Shown: piece by piece, positions 37,823 through 46,532 of the stretch | How positions within the stretch are numbered: the stretch's first letter is position 1 | Layout of the letters: each line of letters opens with the position of its first letter | Source: Candidatus Latescibacterota bacterium | GTDB lineage: Bacteria; Latescibacterota; UBA2968 | NCBI GenBank assembly: GCA_022824945.1 | Contig: JAJDYX010000057.1 | Coordinates: 18,476 to 82,475 of the forward strand | Length of the DNA: 64,000 nt | Reading direction: 5' to 3' | Made by a program: the position numbers and the translations under genes | Notes under the pieces: model-generated | What the model saw: the letters and a program-made list of their open reading frames with translations, nothing else | Told to the model about the DNA's origin: nothing | The model's database searches: none

Positions 37823-38650
37823 TCATCCATCTTTTCTCATTTGTACTGCAATTTCACGTAGCGGACAAAAAGAGAAATCGGTCAATAATCGCCGCAATCG
37901 AGGCTCTGTTGCTTTCAAATTCGCGTAGTGCGTCAAACGCGCCTTCCAGTAAAATGCGATCCGTGGATGATCGGGGTCGAGTTCCCACGGATGCAGATAA
38001 AAGACCACAGCCCGCTGTTGTTTGCTCACGGCCCGCATATTTGCGCGGCTCACAAAATAGGGATATAGCCTGAAATACGCGCCTCCGGTTACGGGCAATC
38101 GCATTTTTCCCACTTCGCGCACAGAGATTGGAATTTCGCAAATTGATCCCGACGCAGTTTTTACAATACGGGGGGCCAAATCAAAATCGGGAATCCCATA
38201 ACGCCAGTTATGCAATGGAAAAATACTCGAATCATACTGAAAGCCGAGTTCTGCCAAAATATCTAAAGCCCACAATGATCTCGCTGTAATGGAGAAATAG
38301 GCCGCGCGATAGGCGGTTACGGGTTGCGCGGTTACATTGGAGATCGCAGCAGCAGCCCGCTGTGTTTCTTCCCGGAATTGCTCGGGCGTCATTTCATAGA
38401 CCAGATCGTGAGACCACCCATGGCATCCCAGTTCGTGACCTTCACGGGCTATGCGACGTATTAAGTTGGGATAATGCTGTGCCACGGGTCCCAGGATAAA
38501 GAATGTGCCGCGAACATCGTATTCTGCCATTATATCGAGCAAGCGATGGCAACTCCCCTCAAGGCGTGGCTCGCTTTGCGCGGACATCGTATTGGAGATA
38601 GGTATGCCCTGATACCAATCTTCGACATCTACTGTGAAAGCGTGTCGCAT
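37823..38650 (-). CDS. Polysaccharide deacetylase (XrtA/PEP-CTERM-associated type)
   Basis: 275-residue NodB-fold deacetylase. TVDVEDWYQG at the N-terminus carries the metal Asp, and the His pair is in GCHGWSHD. The FDSSIFP-type segment (YDSSIFPLHNWRYG) and the C-terminal FYLHPWELDPDHPR (DUF3473-like) are typical of the type found with exosortase and exopolysaccharide clusters. It overlaps the end of the upstream glycosyltransferase by 22 bp. Removes N-acetyl groups from a polymer during export or modification. Confidence 0.88.
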   Translation of the reverse strand: MRHAFTVDVEDWYQGIPISNTMSAQSEPRLEGSCHRLLDIMAEYDVRGTFFILGPVAQHYPNLIRRIAREGHELGCHGWSHDLVYEMTPEQFREETQRAAAAISNVTAQPVTAYRAAYFSITARSLWALDILAELGFQYDSSIFPLHNWRYGIPDFDLAPRIVKTASGSICEIPISVREVGKMRLPVTGGAYFRLYPYFVSRANMRAVSKQQRAVVFYLHPWELDPDHPRIAFYWKARLTHYANLKATEPRLRRLLTDFSFCPLREIAVQMRKDG

Positions 38651-39723
38651 TGGCGTATGCTCCGCTGCAGGAGGGCCAGCAGTTGTTCGCTACTTTTTTC
38701 GAGTGCGTAATGTGCAACCACACGGGCGCGGCCGGCAGCCCCCATGCGATTGCGCAGGGTTTTATTTTCGATCAACGTACTCAAAAATTCAATCCATTCA
38801 GAATCTGTCTCAGCCCAAAATCCGGTTTTTCCATGGGTGACGATTTCTCGGTTGATTTCGACGGGACTCGTCACCACGGGCAATCCGCAGGCCATGTATT
38901 GCAGCAGTTTGTACCCCCCTTTGCCCCGCGTAAAAGGATCGTCGGGTAGCGGCATCAAGCCAATGTCAAATGTCTGCAAATAACCAACTTCGGTTTCCAG
39001 TGTCCAGTCTATGCGTGCGATTTGTAAGCCGGGTACATCAAAGTCACCCGCACCTATCAAACGCAATTCCAAATTGGGATATCGCCGAGAGAGAGCGACC
39101 AATGCATCTCGAATCAGATCCAAATACCGCGTTGTCCACTGGCTCCCAATCCATCCCAATACGATTTTCTCGCCCGCTGGTTTTTTGGCGGGGACATAGC
39201 GTGCGGTATCAATAGGTCCCGTGATTTGCGAAACACGAGGACAGTACTGGGTTGCAAATTCAGCGGTATAGGCATTTTCTACAATCGCGCAGTGTGCTGT
39301 TTGCAACATCGCGGGTACGCCCATTGCGCGCCGCCGGGTTCTCAACCGATTGATCCATCCCGCGTTGGGGGTTTCGAGTGTAAAGATAGCGTCGTCAAAA
39401 TCGAAAAATATTTTGTGCCTGTACCGGCGCAACAGGCGCGGTATGGGGAAGGAAAATAACGCTTTTTGTATCAGTATGGCGTCGTATTTCGGTGCTGTAC
39501 AAACGCAAGCCCATCCCGTCCACCAGGCGCGAGAATAGGACAATACATAGTACAAAAGACGCGAAAAAATACCTCTGGTATTGCGTTTAATCAGATCATC
39601 GGAGATCACGACTCTGACATCACAGGTGATACCCGCTTTTCGCAACAGGGGCAAGTAATCAAAAACCCGCGTGCGGCTGCTGGCAGCCAGGGGGCCATAC
39701 TGCGCGACAAATAAAATTTTCAT
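38629..39723 (-). CDS. Glycosyltransferase (GT4-like)
   Basis: 364 residues from ATG 39723, which overlaps the stop of the upstream oxidoreductase as ATGA. The N-terminal FVAQYGPLAASSRTRVFDYL and the donor-site LGWIGSQWTT, DIGLMPLPDDPFTRGKGGYK and YMACGLPVVTSP segments are those of GT4-type transferases in exopolysaccharide clusters. The C-terminal 25 residues are overlapped by the deacetylase start. Part of the glycan run. Confidence 0.82.
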   Translation of the reverse strand: MKILFVAQYGPLAASSRTRVFDYLPLLRKAGITCDVRVVISDDLIKRNTRGIFSRLLYYVLSYSRAWWTGWACVCTAPKYDAILIQKALFSFPIPRLLRRYRHKIFFDFDDAIFTLETPNAGWINRLRTRRRAMGVPAMLQTAHCAIVENAYTAEFATQYCPRVSQITGPIDTARYVPAKKPAGEKIVLGWIGSQWTTRYLDLIRDALVALSRRYPNLELRLIGAGDFDVPGLQIARIDWTLETEVGYLQTFDIGLMPLPDDPFTRGKGGYKLLQYMACGLPVVTSPVEINREIVTHGKTGFWAETDSEWIEFLSTLIENKTLRNRMGAAGRARVVAHYALEKSSEQLLALLQRSIRQCDTLSQ

Positions 39724-40772
39724 ATCCAGCCGTGTTGCGTTGTCACGGGCGAGCCAGAACTCTGGTTGAACCAGCCCGGTCCGCTTTCCAATGCGACTTC
39801 TCGGCCAGTGATGGCAGATTGTTCGGCGGCGAATAGAATTTCCATAATGTGACGCGCCCATTCGCCGTGGGTGGGCGGTTCAATGTCCAGGGCGATGGCT
39901 TCGGCAAAGGCTTTCCACTCGTTGTGCATGGTCGAGGGCGGTTCGTCGAAGGGGACATTTTCCCACTGATCATTTTTTCCGACTTTGACGTATTTCTCCC
40001 CGTGTTCGGTAAAGCGCAGTGTGCCATTTGCACAGATAACCTGGCATTCGTAGTCGGGCGCTCCATCTGCAAATCCAACGGCTATGGCAATGCCTGCGAG
40101 ACCGTTTTTATAGCGGATGAAGGCCGTGGCAGAATCATCAGCAGCCTGATAGTGGGCGCGGGTTCCAATGGCGGCGGAGACAGATACGGCCTGTGAGCCG
40201 ATCATCCAGGTGAGCCGATCTACGACGTGTACGCCATTGGTCAACCACATGCCCCCGCCGTGGTAGCGGCTGCGGTACTGCGGGCGGCGACCGGCGTAGC
40301 TCCAGTTTTTGGACATGTAACACACGGCGGTGATGACGGGTCCGAGTGCGCCAGAGTTCAGTATTTCTTTTGCTTTGATGCTGGTGCCGTAGTAGTGCTG
40401 TGTCAGGCCGACCATGAGTTTGACGCCGTTATCGGCTGCGGCTGCGACCATGTTGTCGCACTGTTCCAGGCTGATGGCCATGGGTTTTTCCACCAGGACG
40501 TGTTTGCCAGCCTTGCAAGCATCAACGGTGAGGCGATGGTGGAGTTGGTGGCCCAGGGTGATGGCGACAGCGTCGATTTCGGGGTCCTTCAAGAGGTCTG
40601 TGTGGGAGGGATAGCTTTTGGGAATGTCGTATTTGCCCATGTATTCGCGGCGCTTTTCCTCAATGAGGTCGGCAACGGCGACGATTTCGACGTCGTTCAG
40701 GGTTTCAATGGCATCGCAGTGAGACCGGGCAATGCCGCCCAGGCCGATAATGCCAACTTTTAAGTTGTCCAT
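39720..40772 (-). CDS. Gfo/Idh/MocA-family oxidoreductase
   Basis: 350 residues, ATG 40772 with AAAAAGGAG upstream. Rossmann motif GIIGLGGIARSH (residues 7-18), EKP motif in HVLVEKPMAISLEQ, and catalytic-domain GGGMWLTNGVHVVDRL. It follows a PhyH dioxygenase and an MDR dehydrogenase in the same operon and is followed by a glycosyltransferase with stop/start overlap. Oxidises a sugar-type substrate, unknown. The same PhyH plus Gfo/Idh pairing is seen at 23232-25062. Confidence 0.88.
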   Translation of the reverse strand: MDNLKVGIIGLGGIARSHCDAIETLNDVEIVAVADLIEEKRREYMGKYDIPKSYPSHTDLLKDPEIDAVAITLGHQLHHRLTVDACKAGKHVLVEKPMAISLEQCDNMVAAAADNGVKLMVGLTQHYYGTSIKAKEILNSGALGPVITAVCYMSKNWSYAGRRPQYRSRYHGGGMWLTNGVHVVDRLTWMIGSQAVSVSAAIGTRAHYQAADDSATAFIRYKNGLAGIAIAVGFADGAPDYECQVICANGTLRFTEHGEKYVKVGKNDQWENVPFDEPPSTMHNEWKAFAEAIALDIEPPTHGEWARHIMEILFAAEQSAITGREVALESGPGWFNQSSGSPVTTQHGWI

Positions 40773-40787
40773 TGTGATTGCTCCTTT

Positions 40788-41792
40788 TTAGAACCACCTG
40801 ATGACGGCACCGATAATGTTTTTGTCTTCGCCGTTGAGGATATCGCGATATAGCCTCGGCGCATCTGAAGACGCGACCTTATGGGTGATGGTGTGGTGCC
40901 AGGGGAGAACGCCAGTGCCCATGTTTTTGATAACGGCGCGACGACAGGGGGCTTCGCCGTCGTTGCAGGGATAGTACATGGTGAGGCGTTTTCCGTGGGG
41001 CGGTAAGAAATTGTAAGAGATGGGGTGGCGGCCGTAGTTGCCCTGAAGGATGAAGGTTCCATGGGTGCGGCAAAGGGCAATGGCCGGGTCGATACAGGCG
41101 GGTATGCCCGTGCATTCAAAGACGACGTCGGCACCGCCAGGAGCGATGTTGTGGACAGCCTGATTTGCATCCGCACCCTGAATGGTGTGGTCGGCGCCGA
41201 GTTTTTGCGCGATGTCGAGGCGGTTGGTCTCTATGTCTATGGCGATGACTTCACAGCCCCGGTGGCTGCATGCAGCGACGACGCCCAGGCCGACGAGGCC
41301 ACAGCCGTACACGACAACGCGGTCGCCCATTCGAGGATTGGCCATATCCACGCCGTTGAGGCCTACAGCGGGCATGACGAATGAGCTGGCGGCGGCTTCA
41401 TCGACGCCTTCGGGCAGGTGAGCGACAAAGGCTCGCGGCCCCTGTGTGTCCAGGATTGCGGCAGAGGTGTGCGCGCCCTGGCTGGCAGAGACTTTCTGAC
41501 CGGATGCAGCGAGGGAGAAGACGCGGTTCCAGCGGTAATAGACGCGGTCGCCAACGGCAAATCCGACCGTATCTTTGCCGATGTGTTCGACCGTGCCGAC
41601 GGCCTGATAACCCGTACACAGGGGATAGGGACCGTAGTCGAGCTTGCGGGTGATGGCGGCAAATTCAGTGCCGATGCTGACGCCGGAATACCGGGTTCGC
41701 ACCGCGATTTGGTCGGGGCGTGGATCGGGGAGGATGATGTCTTCGCAGGCAAAGGTGGGACCCTCATGGGTGATGAGTGCTGTAGCTTGCAT
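40788..41792 (-). CDS. MDR-family dehydrogenase lacking the usual zinc ligands
   Basis: 334 residues. NAD(P) motif GCGLVGLGVVA near 165. The position of the catalytic Cys (GICGTD in zinc enzymes) reads GVSIGTE here, and the structural zinc Cys cluster is also absent. It resembles zinc-free or BchC-like members and a group of sugar-related MDR proteins common in PhyH/Gfo-Idh loci. Likely oxidoreductase on a secondary alcohol of a sugar. It is 16 bp downstream of the PhyH gene and 15 bp upstream of the Gfo/Idh gene. Confidence 0.78.
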   Translation of the reverse strand: MQATALITHEGPTFACEDIILPDPRPDQIAVRTRYSGVSIGTEFAAITRKLDYGPYPLCTGYQAVGTVEHIGKDTVGFAVGDRVYYRWNRVFSLAASGQKVSASQGAHTSAAILDTQGPRAFVAHLPEGVDEAAASSFVMPAVGLNGVDMANPRMGDRVVVYGCGLVGLGVVAACSHRGCEVIAIDIETNRLDIAQKLGADHTIQGADANQAVHNIAPGGADVVFECTGIPACIDPAIALCRTHGTFILQGNYGRHPISYNFLPPHGKRLTMYYPCNDGEAPCRRAVIKNMGTGVLPWHHTITHKVASSDAPRLYRDILNGEDKNIIGAVIRWF

Positions 41793-41808
41793 GCTTTAGC
41801 CTTTTCTT

Positions 41809-42600
41809 TTATGGTTTGAGGTATTTGCCGGGGAGGCGAGATCTCTCGTAATTTTGATCGGGGTCGCGGTTGGCTATGACTTCGGGGATATGGCCTTCCC
41901 AGTAGTCTGGCACATCGGTGGTGTGGCGTCTGTGCCAGGCGAGAATCAGGGTTCTGCGTTCATCTGTGTAATTTCTTCCGGCAGAATGCAGGATGCGGGC
42001 ATCGCCCAATACCAGCGAGCGCGCAGAGACGGGTACATTGACCTCATCGGGGTGGTCGCTGAACATGATGGGATGCGTTTCTTCTATAAATCGGGCGCCC
42101 TGTTCGTGTGCGGGCACCAGTTGGTCGTGGAGTGGTATGCGCTTGAGATGGGTGCCGGGGATGACTTTCAAACAGCCGTTTTCCACTGCGGTATCGGTTA
42201 GATAATAGTTCAAAAATATGATCTGAGGCCAGGGGGAACAACTGATGGGGTCGTTCCATTGCATCCAGTCCTGATGCCAATAGAGCGGTGGGCCTTTGGC
42301 TTCTTTGGTGAGGATGATGATGCCACCGCTGGTTTGGAAATCTCCAAAGCCCAATTGTTCGAGTGCCTGCCGCGATGGTTCCCATTCCAGCAGCTTTTGG
42401 ATGATTGGATTGTCTTCACCGCGCACATTCACATGTTGACCCTGGTATCTAAATTCCTCTCGCTCATAGTGATCGGCAATTAACCGTTCGGATTCACCGC
42501 GCAGTTCTTCGAGGAACTCGTCTGTCAAAATATCGTCGATAACGCAGTACCCATCGCGCAGCATGCTCTCCCGCGTTTTCAGGGCTGTTTCGGGGGTCAT
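41809..42600 (-). CDS. Phytanoyl-CoA dioxygenase (PhyH) family protein
   Basis: 263 residues from ATG 42600 with GAGGAG upstream. Fe(II)/2-oxoglutarate oxygenase: HQD in PLYWHQDWMQWND, distal His in GDARILHSAGRNYT, and the Arg in ERRTLILAW. The ENGCLKVIPGTHLKR segment is shared with the paralogue at 23232. First gene of the long minus-strand run from 42600 to 25965. Confidence 0.87.
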   Translation of the reverse strand: MTPETALKTRESMLRDGYCVIDDILTDEFLEELRGESERLIADHYEREEFRYQGQHVNVRGEDNPIIQKLLEWEPSRQALEQLGFGDFQTSGGIIILTKEAKGPPLYWHQDWMQWNDPISCSPWPQIIFLNYYLTDTAVENGCLKVIPGTHLKRIPLHDQLVPAHEQGARFIEETHPIMFSDHPDEVNVPVSARSLVLGDARILHSAGRNYTDERRTLILAWHRRHTTDVPDYWEGHIPEVIANRDPDQNYERSRLPGKYLKP

Positions 42601-42772
42601 GTTATGCTCCTCTTTTCTGAGAAGTGTATAACTCTTTGTGATAGCAGCGTATAATGGCAGCAAAATAGTTTAATGAAAAGGTGTTGTCAAGGTATCGTAT
42701 CCGAGAGCAAAACTTGAGTTTTGATTTTCTGAGCAGGGTTCGTTATTTTGTTTAAAAATGGTGGGAAGACTT

Positions 42773-43357
42773 ATGCTTGATAAAGAGAAGTTTGCCCTGT
42801 GTGTCTCTCGGGTTTTAAATCCCGTGTTTGTGATGGGGATTGTGATTGTGCTGGTGTCCTTTGAGGCGTCTGGATCGGGTGCCTGGATCGTATTGTGTGT
42901 TTTAATCGCACTGTTTTTTACTGTTTTTGCACCCTGGGGCGTGGTATTGTATATGCGACGCCGAGGCGAGATCAGCGAGTTGTTTATTCCCAAACGCCGC
43001 GACCGGCTGCGACCGCTTTTCTTTTTTTCGGCGAGTTCCTGGATGGGTGTTGGCATTCTTTATTTTCTACACTCGCCGCCCGCGCTGTATGCGCTGATGG
43101 TCTGTGTCGCAGCTCAAGGTACAATCGCGCTTTTTATAACGATGCAGTGGAAAATCAGCTTACACGCCATGGGGCTTTGGGCTGCCTGTGGTGTGGTGAT
43201 CGCGCTCTATGGCAGTTGGTGGGCGGTTGTTCCCGCGGGGTTGGTTTCATGGGCGCGACTCGCATTACAGGCCCATTCTATATCTCAGATTCTGGTGGGT
43301 AGTATTGTAGGGGCTGGGGTTACATTTCTCATTTTTGGCTATATGCTCAACACATGA
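42773..43357 (+). CDS. PAP2-like membrane protein with altered active site
   Basis: About 194 residues from ATG 42773 (GGGAAG just upstream; ATG 42758 is an alternative with no site). Five or six transmembrane segments. It follows the PAP2 lipid-phosphatase plan in relaxed form: KRRDRLRP resembles KX6RP, KISLHA sits where PSGH is expected, and RLALQAHSISQ resembles RX5HX3D with Gln in place of the catalytic-relay Asp. Activity is doubtful, and an old annotation as a conserved membrane protein would be fair. It is 12 bp upstream of the enolase-superfamily gene. Confidence 0.55.
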   Translation: MLDKEKFALCVSRVLNPVFVMGIVIVLVSFEASGSGAWIVLCVLIALFFTVFAPWGVVLYMRRRGEISELFIPKRRDRLRPLFFFSASSWMGVGILYFLHSPPALYALMVCVAAQGTIALFITMQWKISLHAMGLWAACGVVIALYGSWWAVVPAGLVSWARLALQAHSISQILVGSIVGAGVTFLIFGYMLNT

Positions 43358-43369
43358 ACAGGGGGAATT

Positions 43370-44575
43370 ATGAAGATCAAGTCCATTGAAGCTGTAAATG
43401 TTTCTATTCCGCAACAGAAGCCGATAACACCCGCACGCCGTTCGAGTTGGCGGCATTCGTCGCCGATTGGTCTGCCGATGAATAAATATCCGGAGTTTCC
43501 GCCAGATGTGCCGGGCAAGTCGCCGGGTATTGGCGGGCGGGGTGTATGGGTTAAAATAACGGCTGAGGACGGTACATGGGGCCTGGGCAGAACGGGATTT
43601 GGCGAACCGGTTGCCGCACTGGTCGATGCTTTTTACGCACCACTATTGGAAGGACGCGATTGTTTTGCGACAGAGCATCTCAACGATATGATGTGGCGGG
43701 CTTCCAAAAGGCATGGGTCGCTGGGGTTGTCTGCTTGCGCGCAGAGTGCAATTGATCTGGCGCTGTGGGATTTGAAGGGGAAGTTGCTCGATCAGCCCGT
43801 TTACAGATTGCTCGGGGGACCATCCCGTGAGAAGATACGGTGTTATTGTACAGGCGATGATCTGGATTGGTCGATGGAGCTTGGTTTTGAGGCGTTTAAG
43901 ATTACGAATCCCGTGCATTACGAGCAGGGTATCACGGGTATAAATATTATGGAGGAAAAGGTCGCCCTTGCGCGAGAAACTGTGGGCAAAAATGCCGAGT
44001 TGATGATCAATCCCGTGATGTCTTACGATGTGGAGTTTGCCATTCGTCTGGGTGAAAGGCTCAGACCCTACGAATTGAAGTGGATGGAAGAGCCGCTGTT
44101 CCCAGAAGACCTCGAAGGACATATTCAATTGAAAAAAGCCATGACCTGGATCCCGATCGCAACAGGTGAGGACCACCACACGCGGATTCCGTTTCGCCAA
44201 CTCGTGGAAAATCGCTGTGTGGATGTCGTGCAACCCGATTTGCACTGGTGCGGGGGGATGACCGAAGCTGTGAAGATTCATCACATTGCCGAAGCCGCCG
44301 GTATTAAGAGCAGTCCGCACGGAGGCTGTAATTCGGCTTATGGACAGCATTTTTGCTATGCGATGCCCGAGTGTACTCTGTGTGAGTTTCATTTGAGTAC
44401 ACCCGTGGGCGTGCCTCTGGAAGAGGTCGCGCGGATGCCGGGCGTGTCCGTGCCAGAAGATGGCTATCTGGTGCCATCGGATGCGCCGGGATTTGGAATG
44501 GATATTGCCGAAGATTGGATTACGCCCTGGGATCACGGGCGTTTAAGCACGGGTGGCGAGCATGTGATTTTGTAA
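43370..44575 (+). CDS. Enolase-superfamily (mandelate racemase/rhamnonate dehydratase-like) enzyme
   Basis: 401 residues, ATG 43370 with AGGGGGA upstream. The N-terminal cap domain and the barrel are clear, with EEPLFPEDLEGH, TGEDHHTR and PDLHWCGGMTEAVKI close to L-rhamnonate dehydratase. The second metal ligands EEP and GED are intact. The first metal ligand, an Asp in almost all members (MIDCWMS in rhamnonate dehydratases), is Asn214 here (MINPVMS). The catalytic His end region is SSPHGG. Acts on an acid sugar if active. Likely sugar-acid dehydration, in keeping with the sugar catabolism genes around. Confidence 0.8.
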   Translation: MKIKSIEAVNVSIPQQKPITPARRSSWRHSSPIGLPMNKYPEFPPDVPGKSPGIGGRGVWVKITAEDGTWGLGRTGFGEPVAALVDAFYAPLLEGRDCFATEHLNDMMWRASKRHGSLGLSACAQSAIDLALWDLKGKLLDQPVYRLLGGPSREKIRCYCTGDDLDWSMELGFEAFKITNPVHYEQGITGINIMEEKVALARETVGKNAELMINPVMSYDVEFAIRLGERLRPYELKWMEEPLFPEDLEGHIQLKKAMTWIPIATGEDHHTRIPFRQLVENRCVDVVQPDLHWCGGMTEAVKIHHIAEAAGIKSSPHGGCNSAYGQHFCYAMPECTLCEFHLSTPVGVPLEEVARMPGVSVPEDGYLVPSDAPGFGMDIAEDWITPWDHGRLSTGGEHVIL

Positions 44576-44580
44576 AAAAT

Positions 44581-44610
44581 AAGAGCGGGCGAAATATCCG
44601 CCCGCTCTTA
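44581..44610. terminator. Bidirectional intrinsic terminator
   Basis: An 11-bp stem (44581-44591 with 44599-44609) sits between convergent genes. On the minus strand it is followed by a six-T run (from the A-run at 44574-44579). Confidence 0.8.
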
Positions 44611-44632
44611 TTTAATGCCTCATGGTCCTTCC

Positions 44633-45466
44633 CTACTTTTGATAAGAAATTCCCACCGCCCATGTATTGCCAGCGAAAGCCTTGCGCCCGCTGACGGCCC
44701 TGCGCAGAGAGGTCTCGATGCTCAGGTTTTGATTAAGGCCAATCAGGACAGTGGGCACGACATAGGTGGTGCGCCTGTCATCGCCGTGAATGCCTTCCAA
44801 TTTGAGTGCGAAGAGGAATTTATCCGTGAGGCTGTAGCCTACCTCGGCGTTGTAAATCAACTCTTCTGGCGGGTCATAGCCCGTGTCGTTTTCTTGTCTC
44901 AGGCGATAGCCCAGGTCGATGTTGGCGTACATCGGGGCGGGATAAAGAGATCCGCCGACTTGGAAGATAATATCAAAATCCCATTGACCCTCGCTTACGG
45001 ATATGGCTTCGGGGGCTGGGCGATATTCGCCTATCGGGGCTTTGAATCCGAGTTTCAGGGTGGCCACAATAGCTTGTTGCACGAGGTTGATTTTTGTGTA
45101 TCCCCGCAGGTCACCAATGCCCGATTCTTTTGCGTTCTCTTCTGGGAGACCTACAACGGAGGCAATATCTACGAATTTATTGCCGCAATAGGGGATCTGG
45201 ATACCGATATCGACGCGGTCATTCACGCCGTAAAATACATCCAAAAATAACTGGTTGGACTTGTAGGTGGCGGGAAATTCTCCCACATCTCCATTTTCCA
45301 AATAGTGTTCTGATGTCGATTGCGTCAAGAGGTTGAGTTTGCTCCACATCTGGCCCTTTTGAAGTGTCCACGCGCCTCCATAAGCGGTATGAGGTACAAG
45401 GACGCAGAGCGCGATGGCGAGAAGAAATTTTATACACGAATTAATATGTGGCGTGGAAGATGTCAT
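44633..45466 (-). CDS. Exported barrel protein of the Phenol_MetA_deg/transporter type, copy 1
   Basis: 277 residues from ATG 45466, with GAAAGGA upstream. Signal peptide ends near ALCVLVPHTAYGG. The mature part begins GAWTLQKGQMWSKL and shows repeating barrel strands, ending TWAVGISYQK. These proteins are often annotated as outer-membrane transporters of phenolic or aromatic compounds, without direct proof here. It is a tandem paralogue of the next gene (45567-46457), sharing PHTAYxGAWTLxKG and GxGDxRGxxKIN segments. Divergence suggests old duplication. Confidence 0.65.
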   Translation of the reverse strand: MTSSTPHINSCIKFLLAIALCVLVPHTAYGGAWTLQKGQMWSKLNLLTQSTSEHYLENGDVGEFPATYKSNQLFLDVFYGVNDRVDIGIQIPYCGNKFVDIASVVGLPEENAKESGIGDLRGYTKINLVQQAIVATLKLGFKAPIGEYRPAPEAISVSEGQWDFDIIFQVGGSLYPAPMYANIDLGYRLRQENDTGYDPPEELIYNAEVGYSLTDKFLFALKLEGIHGDDRRTTYVVPTVLIGLNQNLSIETSLRRAVSGRKAFAGNTWAVGISYQK

Positions 45467-45566
45467 TTTTTTCCTTTCTGATAAGGGTTTGATAATAAGC
45501 AGCCCAGCGTTAATCGGTCCGCTGTTCAAACTGCTCAGGTGAGAAGATAAATAAAAGACGGTTGTT

Positions 45567-46457
45567 TTACAAATTGGACGAGGGACCTGAGTATGAAATC
45601 CCTGCGGTCCATATATGACCGGCGGGGAAATTGCGCCCGCCAGTGCTTATACGCACCGAGGTTTCGAGGCTCAGGTTTTGAAAGGGGCCTATGAGGAGCG
45701 TGGGCGCGAAATAGGTAATGCGTCTTACATCGCTGGATAGTTTGAGGCCCAATACGCGAGATGGCCTACCTTTGATGCCCTCTAATTTGAGTATGAAGAA
45801 GAGTTTGTCGATGGGATTATAACCTATTTCTGAGTTTAAAAACCACTCGTCGCCAGGGTCGTAATTGGTGGTATTGTTTTGCAGGCGGACGCGATACCCT
45901 ATATCGATATTGGCGTAAAATGGGAAGGGCCAAAAAGATCGACCATTTTGTGCAATTAATTCAAAGTCCCATTGTCCTTCGCCGGCAGAAATAATCCCAT
46001 CCTGATTTTGAAACTTGCCTGTAGGGATTTTGGTCCCAACTTTTATTGTGCTCACAACAGGGTTTTGGGCAATGTTGATTTTGGCAATTCCTCGCGTGTC
46101 GCCAAAACCCGATGCGATATTCGCCGGTCTGAAGCCGACGTTTTCAAATTCCCGACGATAGTAGGGTATTTGTACGCCGAAGTCGATGCGATCGTTCAGG
46201 CCGTAGAACAGGTCGATAAAGAGTGCCTGTGAATTGTAATGCCCATTTTCGCGATAGTGTGCACGGTCTCCGGGTTCATAGAGGCGATTAAGGTCGGGTT
46301 CGCGACCTGCGCCGCCAATGGCTACATATTCTTCATTTGTCGATTGCGCCATGCCTGTGATTTTGCCCCATATATGGCCTTTTGCGAGTGTCCAGGCACC
46401 TGCATAAGCGGTATGGGGCAAAAGTATGAAGAGGACAAGCCAATAAAAGCAGTGCAT
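45567..46457 (-). CDS. Exported barrel protein of the Phenol_MetA_deg/transporter type, copy 2
   Basis: 296 residues from ATG 46457; a TTG at 46469 is in frame but GGAG is positioned for the ATG. Signal peptide MHCFYWLVLFILLPHTAYAG. Mature sequence GAWTLAKGHIWGKI, DFGVQIPYYRREF, GFGDTRGIAKINIAQN and a terminal IWTAGISYSG. Same family as the gene 100 bp downstream. A 12-bp hairpin with an AGGA loop and a plus-strand T-run lies just upstream (46475-46508). Confidence 0.65.
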   Translation of the reverse strand: MHCFYWLVLFILLPHTAYAGAWTLAKGHIWGKITGMAQSTNEEYVAIGGAGREPDLNRLYEPGDRAHYRENGHYNSQALFIDLFYGLNDRIDFGVQIPYYRREFENVGFRPANIASGFGDTRGIAKINIAQNPVVSTIKVGTKIPTGKFQNQDGIISAGEGQWDFELIAQNGRSFWPFPFYANIDIGYRVRLQNNTTNYDPGDEWFLNSEIGYNPIDKLFFILKLEGIKGRPSRVLGLKLSSDVRRITYFAPTLLIGPFQNLSLETSVRISTGGRNFPAGHIWTAGISYSGPSSNL

Positions 46458-46474
46458 GGAGGACTCCAAAATTC

Positions 46475-46508
46475 AGGCGAATTGCCTCCTGGCGATTCGC
46501 CTTTTTTA
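46475..46508. terminator. Hairpin with T-run on the plus strand
   Basis: A 12-bp stem (46475-46486 with 46491-46502, one wobble) around TCCT, followed on the plus strand by TTTTTT. No plus-strand gene ends here, so on the minus strand it may act as a weak terminator after the DUF3179 gene or as a barrier to antisense transcription. Confidence 0.55.
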
Positions 46509-46532
46509 AGATAAACAATTATTTGCGTCCGT

